Positions 63,961 through 64,000 of a stretch of DNA of 64,000 nt are shown piece by piece. The position numbers and the translations under genes were made by a program. This stretch comes from Myxococcus xanthus (GTDB lineage: Bacteria > Myxococcota > Myxococcia > Myxococcales > Myxococcaceae), in contig NZ_FNOH01000003.1 of assembly GCF_900106535.1 (NCBI RefSeq), forward strand, positions 310,001 to 374,000, in the 5' to 3' direction. The notes below the pieces were generated by a model, which saw only the letters and a list, made by a program, of their open reading frames with translations, was not told where the DNA came from and did not search any database. Position 1 is the stretch's first letter, and each line of letters starts with the position of its first letter.

Positions 63961-64000
63961 ATGGCCATGGCGCAGACAGGGCGATCCGGCTGCCCGATCA
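63961..64000 (+). CDS. HxlR-family transcriptional regulator, 5' end only
   Basis: Only 13 codons are in the window: MAMAQTGRSGCPI. The RSGCPI motif is the characteristic opening of the HxlR/winged-helix family, with the redox-active Cys. GGAG lies 3 bases before the first ATG and 9 before the second (63967), so 63967 may be the true start. It is divergent from the GST gene and likely represses it and itself through the two palindromes. Confidence 0.68.
   Translation, partial: MAMAQTGRSGCPI

Noticed and set aside
1..64000. CRISPR arrays, tRNA/rRNA genes, insertion sequences
   Set aside because: No regularly spaced direct repeats, no cloverleaf-like or rRNA sequence and no transposase were seen on either strand.

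Overview
The window looks like chromosomal DNA of a myxobacterium close to Myxococcus. It is very GC-rich, has a giant hybrid PKS/NRPS locus, carries many FHA, Ser/Thr-kinase and sigma54-activator genes and many lipoproteins, and contains a phosphofructokinase gene directly followed by a membrane Ser/Thr kinase. That last arrangement is the one described for pfk-pkn4 of Myxococcus xanthus.

Region 1 (1-24797, minus strand) is a lipopeptide-type assembly line of three tightly spaced genes. Transcription order is: FAAL-ACP-C-A-PCP (19464-24797); KS-AT-ACP-C-[decayed A with an inserted luciferase-like monooxygenase]-C-A-PCP-E (8111-19453); C-A-PCP-C-A-PCP-C-A... (1-8114, running off the left edge). 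The likely logic is that a fatty acid is activated as an acyl-AMP, loaded on an ACP and condensed with amino acid 1. Malonyl-CoA then extends it by two carbons, with no ketoreductase. The embedded FMN-type monooxygenase probably oxidises that ketide, a D-configured amino acid follows, then an Asp-like, a Val-like and further residues. Termination and tailoring genes lie outside the window. The oxidase inside a dead adenylation domain with no carrier of its own, and an A domain with foreign-looking codon use, are the most unusual features here.

Region 2 (25054-38833) is a mixed stretch: an aldo/keto reductase; a DUF4130/uracil-DNA-glycosylase-like fusion; an overlapping trypsin-like protease/FHA-membrane-protein pair; a DUF3943 protein; several small secreted or lipoprotein genes; a GNAT acetyltransferase; a protealysin-like M4 protease followed by an emfourin-like inhibitor; a secreted beta-propeller; and a TPR protein.

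Region 3 (38974-47137, plus strand) reads as one six-gene operon with gaps of 28 bp or less or overlaps: phosphofructokinase, Pkn4-like kinase, a membrane TPR/coiled-coil protein, an FHA-GAF-sigma54 activator, and two lipoproteins. A good sigma70-like promoter lies just upstream.

Region 4 (47139-64000) holds envelope and housekeeping genes: membrane TPR proteins, a beta-barrel, MutL, an SDR/epimerase with an acyltransferase that has a long histone-H1-like tail, an FHA-GGDEF diguanylate cyclase, a large Cys-rich lipoprotein, a DUF721 (DciA-like) protein overlapping a tandem CAP protein, a small Cys protein, a Slt-type lytic transglycosylase, and a GST divergent from an HxlR-type regulator with two matching palindromic operators between them. 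No rRNA, tRNA, CRISPR array or insertion sequence was seen. Except for 60658-61016, every gene-free stretch is under 300 bp.
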